Shown here one piece after another: positions 12,795 to 15,701 of a stretch of DNA of 15,701 nt. Under the pieces are notes generated by a model that saw only the letters and a list, made by a program, of their open reading frames with translations, was not told the DNA's origin and did not search any database. Position numbers and translations under genes: made by a program. Source of the stretch: Pelomonas sp963992225 (GTDB taxonomy: Bacteria; Pseudomonadota; Gammaproteobacteria; Burkholderiales; Burkholderiaceae_C); assembly GCA_963992225.1 (NCBI GenBank), contig CAXDTK010000112.1, forward strand, positions 1-15,701, given 5' to 3'. Position 1 is the stretch's first letter; every line of letters begins with the position of its first letter.

Positions 12795-15701
12795 CAGGCC
12801 CTCGCGCGCATGCCGGCGCTACGGTCGGCGGCGAGCCAGCCCGGCGCCGTGTCGGCCGTGGCACGCATCTGCTCGCTCAGGCCCGCCCGGCCGATCGACA
12901 GCCGCTTGCCCTTGCCGACCGCCATCTTGAACAGCGAGCGGGCCTCGCGGCCCTCACTGTCGCGGGCGATCACCACCACCTGCAGCTCGCCGTCGAAGTC
13001 CGGCGGCGGGTCCAGCCGGAAGGTGCCGGTGCGGGCGTCGAACTGCACCCAGCGGGGCAGCTCGGCACCGTCGGCGCGCTTGGCGGTCAGGTTGATGCTG
13101 GCATCGGCCCGGGTGTGGGCGAAGGCGTCGGCCGGCAGCATGAAGCTGCTGGCCTCGCCGCGCTCGACATACTGGTCAGTGATGCCGCGGAACACCGTCA
13201 GCTGCGGCTGGGCGGCCGCCACGACGGCGACGCGGAAGCCCGACGACTCGGTCAGCATCTCGGCCACCCGCGTCGGTGGCGGCACGGCGGCGTCCTGCGC
13301 CACCGGCTCGGCCTGCTGGGCACTGACGAAGGTGGTCGGCACGGTGGCGGCCGGCGCGGGTTCGGCCGGCGTGGCGGCGGGCGCGGGCGCGGGCGCCGGC
13401 GGCGCCCCCCGCGGGGGCGGGGGGGGGGGCGGGGGCCCCCGGTGGGGCCGGTCGTCGTCCGCCGCGCCCAGGGTGGCCTGGCCACTGAGGTTGTCGGCGG
13501 TGAAGACGGCGGCGGCGCTGCCGTCGTCCACCAGCGTGGCCGTGCCGGTCACGGCGCTGCCGGCCGTGTTGCGCGCCACCAGGCGCAGCGTCTCGGCGCC
13601 CTCCTGCACGCCGTCGTCCCGTACCGTGGTGCGCAGCAGCAGCGTGCCGCTGGCGCCCACCGTGGCCAGGCTGCCGGGCACGTAGGCCTGCCAGCGCGTG
13701 CCCACCAGCACTTCCAGCGTCGTGCCGGTGTCCTGGCCGATGGCCGCGCTGCCCGACTCCAGCGCCAGGCCCACGCGCTGGCCCGCGGCGGCGCCGACGG
13801 TGAACACCACGTAGGGCGAGGCCTCGCTGAGCACGGGGCTGCTGACGCTCAGCGGGCGGTCGTCGTCGGGCGTCGCCTCGGCGTCGAGGCTGCCGTCGGG
13901 GCGGAACACCGCGCCGCTGCCGTCGTCGCGCAGCGTGGCGGTGCCCATGGCTGCCCGGCCGCCCACCGGCGTGGCGGTGAGCGTGAACGTCTCGCCGCTG
14001 TCGCTGACCGCGTCGTTGACGACCGGCGTGCGCACCAGCAGCAGGCCGCCGGCCGGCAGCGTGACGGCGCCGTTGTAGGCCGTCCAGCTCAAGCCGTTGT
14101 CCAGCGACACCTGCAGCGCCGGGCCGAAGTCCGTGCCGCCGCCGGTGGCGGTGTTGCCGGCCAGCGCGAGGCTGAGCGTCTGCCCTGCGCTGCCGGCGAC
14201 GCCGAACACCGCGTAGGGCGAGGCCTCGTTCACCACCGGGCTGCTGACCGTCACCGCGCGATCGTCGCTGCGGGGGGCCTGCGGGTCCGGGCTGCCGTCG
14301 GGCCGGTAGACATCGCCGCCGCCATCGTCCTTGAGCGTGGCGGTGCCGGTGGCGGCACCGGCGGTCGACGTGGCGGTCAGCGTGAAGGTCTCGTTGTTGT
14401 CGCTGACGGCGTCGGCTATGACCGGCGTGCGGGCCAGCAGCGTGCCGCCCGCGGGCAGCGTCAGCGTGCCGGCGTAGTCCGCCCAACTGCGGCCGCCGTC
14501 CAGCGAGACCTGCAGCCGCGCTGCACCGGCCTGGCCGAAGTCCACGCCGTCGGCCTGGGCCGAGCCGCCGGCCAGCCTCAGCTCCACCGCCTGGCCGGCG
14601 CCACCGCCGACCGTGAACACCGCGTAGGGCGAGGCCTCGTTGACCACCGGGCTGGTGACCGAAGGCGGGGTAAAGGTGTCGAAGGCCAGCGCCGCCGCGT
14701 TGTCGGCATCGGCGCCGTCGGCGTTGGCATTGCCGGCCGCGTCGGTGAAGCGGCCACTGGCCACCGACACCTCGGCCATGCCCCGCGCCAGGGCCGTGGG
14801 CGTGAAACGGGCGGTGTAGGTGCGGCCACTGCCGCTGAAGCTGGTCAGCGTGCCGCCGCTGACGGTGATGTCGGCCGGTGTGAAGTCGGTGGATGGCTCG
14901 GACAGCGTGAAGGTCAACGTGGCGGTGTCGCCGAGCTTGAGCGCGGTCTTGTCGGTGCTGACGGCGATGGTGGGGCGCACGCCGTCGTGGACGAGGGCCA
15001 CGGCGTTGTCGGCATCGGCGCCATCCGCATTGACATTGCCGGCGGCATCCGAGAAGCGGCCGCTGGCGACCGACACCGATCCACTGGTCGTGGTCGGTGT
15101 GAAGACAGCGGTGTAGGTGCCGCCACTGCCACTGAAACCGCTCAGCGTGCCGCCGCTGACGGTGATGTCGGCGGCGGTGAAATCGGTGGACGGCTCCGAC
15201 AGCGTGAAAGTCAGCGTGGCGGTCTCGCCCAGCCTGAGGCGGGTCTTGTCGGCAGCGATCACGATGGTCGGGCGCACGCCGTCGTAGTCAAAGGCCACGG
15301 CGTTGTCGGCGTCCGCGCCGTCGTCGTTCAGGTTGCCGGCCGCATCGGCGAAGCGGCCGCTGGCCACCGACACCGAGCCCGTCGTGGACGAGGGCGTGAA
15401 CGTGGCGGTGTAGGCGGTGCCGCTGCCGCCGAAGCCGCTCAGCGTGCCGCCGCTGACGGTGATGTCGGCGGCGGTGAAATCGGTGGACGGCTCCGACAGC
15501 GTGAAAGTCAGCGTGGCGGTCTCGCCCAGCCTGAGGCGGGTCTTGTCGGCAGCGATCACGATGGTCGGGCGCACGCCGTCGTAGTCAAAGGCCACGGCGT
15601 TGTCGGCGTCCGCGCCGTCGTCGTTCAGGTTGCCGGCCGCATCGGCGAAGCGGCCGCTGGCCACCGACACCGAGCCCGTCGTGGACGAGGGCGTGAACGT
15701 G
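12794..15701 (-). CDS. Giant modular repeat protein (adhesin-like), C-terminal part; 5' end outside window
   Basis: This is the C-terminal ~968 residues of a large surface or secreted protein; the frame is open to the right edge. In order of translation: at least three full and one partial 99-residue Ig-like repeats (15701 to about 14670; ETATLTFTLSEPSTDFTAAD, ITVSGGTLSGF, SVASGRFxDAAGN); three Calx-beta-like domains (about 14660-14320, 14245-13920, 13850-13520; each with NEASPY or SEASPY, and ETFTLTAT or a variant); a P/A-rich linker (about 13440-13330). A cadherin/Ig-like C-terminal domain follows (about 13210-12915; LPRWVQFDARTGTFRLDPPP). The tail KGKRLSIGRAGLSEQMR leads to the stop at 12796-12794. 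Asp-rich DGADADN turns suggest calcium binding. Type I exported adhesins are the nearest concept, but no RTX nonapeptides are seen. The adaptor gene starts inside its stop codon. Function (adhesion, biofilm) is inferred from architecture. Confidence 0.88.
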   Translation of the reverse strand, partial: TFTPSSTTGSVSVASGRFADAAGNLNDDGADADNAVAFDYDGVRPTIVIAADKTRLRLGETATLTFTLSEPSTDFTAADITVSGGTLSGFGGSGTAYTATFTPSSTTGSVSVASGRFADAAGNLNDDGADADNAVAFDYDGVRPTIVIAADKTRLRLGETATLTFTLSEPSTDFTAADITVSGGTLSGFSGSGGTYTAVFTPTTTSGSVSVASGRFSDAAGNVNADGADADNAVALVHDGVRPTIAVSTDKTALKLGDTATLTFTLSEPSTDFTPADITVSGGTLTSFSGSGRTYTARFTPTALARGMAEVSVASGRFTDAAGNANADGADADNAAALAFDTFTPPSVTSPVVNEASPYAVFTVGGGAGQAVELRLAGGSAQADGVDFGQAGAARLQVSLDGGRSWADYAGTLTLPAGGTLLARTPVIADAVSDNNETFTLTATSTAGAATGTATLKDDGGGDVYRPDGSPDPQAPRSDDRAVTVSSPVVNEASPYAVFGVAGSAGQTLSLALAGNTATGGGTDFGPALQVSLDNGLSWTAYNGAVTLPAGGLLLVRTPVVNDAVSDSGETFTLTATPVGGRAAMGTATLRDDGSGAVFRPDGSLDAEATPDDDRPLSVSSPVLSEASPYVVFTVGAAAGQRVGLALESGSAAIGQDTGTTLEVLVGTRWQAYVPGSLATVGASGTLLLRTTVRDDGVQEGAETLRLVARNTAGSAVTGTATLVDDGSAAAVFTADNLSGQATLGAADDDRPHRGPPPPPPPPRGAPPAPAPAPAATPAEPAPAATVPTTFVSAQQAEPVAQDAAVPPPTRVAEMLTESSGFRVAVVAAAQPQLTVFRGITDQYVERGEASSFMLPADAFAHTRADASINLTAKRADGAELPRWVQFDARTGTFRLDPPPDFDGELQVVVIARDSEGREARSLFKMAVGKGKRLSIGRAGLSEQMRATADTAPGWLAADRSAGMRARA
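13419..13429. repeat. 11-base G homopolymer (poly-C on coding strand) in adhesin gene
   Basis: An uninterrupted run of 11 G lies inside a longer G/C-only stretch (about 13405-13440) that encodes the poly-proline part of the linker. A change of one or two bases here would shift the frame and remove the C-terminal domain as well as the stop codon that overlaps the adaptor start. At the length given the frame is intact. Confidence 0.85.
14670..15701 (-). repeat. Tandem 297-bp Ig-like repeat units of the adhesin
   Basis: Units of 99 codons begin at about 15571, 15274 and 14977, with a partial unit at the right edge. The stretches 15138-15404 and 15435-15701 (267 bp) are identical by eye, including silent positions. 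The leftmost unit is more diverged and ends with a short insertion (ALARGMAE). The identity indicates recent duplication or gene conversion, and more copies probably lie beyond the window. Confidence 0.9.

Noticed and set aside
1..15701. CRISPR arrays, tRNA/rRNA genes, insertion sequences, prophage or integrase genes
   Set aside because: None were seen; the repeated DNA present is explained by the coding Ig-like units and the one palindromic element.
12794..15701. RTX-type calcium-binding nonapeptides (GGxGxDxUx) in the giant protein
   Set aside because: The Asp-rich turns are DGADADN within Ig-like units, not tandem nonapeptides, so a classical RTX label is not supported.

Overview
The window is high-GC DNA in which nearly all genes lie on the minus strand. 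The gene set points to a betaproteobacterium of the order Burkholderiales, probably near the Rubrivivax/Roseateles/Leptothrix group. The reasons are a gmk-rpoZ-spoT run with greB close by, very GC-rich codon use with long spurious antisense frames, and the family types of the accessory genes. The genus is an inference from style, not from a search.

Layout, left to right. (1) 2-208 (+) is the 3' end of greB. (2) 183-5592 (-) is an accessory pair: a 1253-residue Caulobacter/Xanthomonas-type TonB-dependent receptor, then a secreted Sel1-repeat protein that starts 1 nt after the receptor stop. A long inverted repeat lies inside the apparent 5' end of the Sel1 gene. (3) 5593-5932 is the only gene-free stretch over 300 bp; it holds the receptor's upstream region and a hairpin behind spoT. 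(4) 5933-9193 (-) is the housekeeping run gmk, rpoZ, spoT (guanylate kinase, RNA polymerase omega, bifunctional ppGpp synthetase/hydrolase), with a hairpin plus T-rich tail between rpoZ and spoT. (5) 9321-15701 (-) is a tightly packed three-gene cluster. Its first gene is a giant modular surface/secreted protein cut by the right edge (Ig-like repeats, three Calx-beta-like domains, a proline-rich linker, a cadherin/Ig-like C-terminal domain). Its second gene is an HlyD-type adaptor with an N-terminal GAF-like region, currently split by a one-base frameshift. Its third gene is an M50 zinc-metalloprotease fused to a second HlyD-like periplasmic arm. Stops and starts overlap or nearly touch (12794/12796 and 11429/11426), so the three products are probably made together.

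How the genes work together. The greB/spoT/rpoZ/gmk genes serve transcription and guanine-nucleotide signalling. The receptor probably imports an unknown large ligand across the outer membrane, and the Sel1 protein is likely its periplasmic partner; it carries a receptor-like L-D-x-V-x-V-T-G-x-R motif just after its signal peptide. The right-hand cluster looks like a dedicated export or maturation system for the giant repeat protein, in which two adaptor proteins, one carrying a membrane protease, handle one substrate. No ABC ATPase or outer-membrane channel is visible inside the window. This cluster is the best candidate for an under-described system.

Cautions. The adaptor frameshift (near 11873), an 11-base homopolymer in the adhesin (13419-13429) and an exact 267-bp repeat reaching the right edge could be real biology (decay, phase variation, recombination) or sequencing/assembly artefacts.
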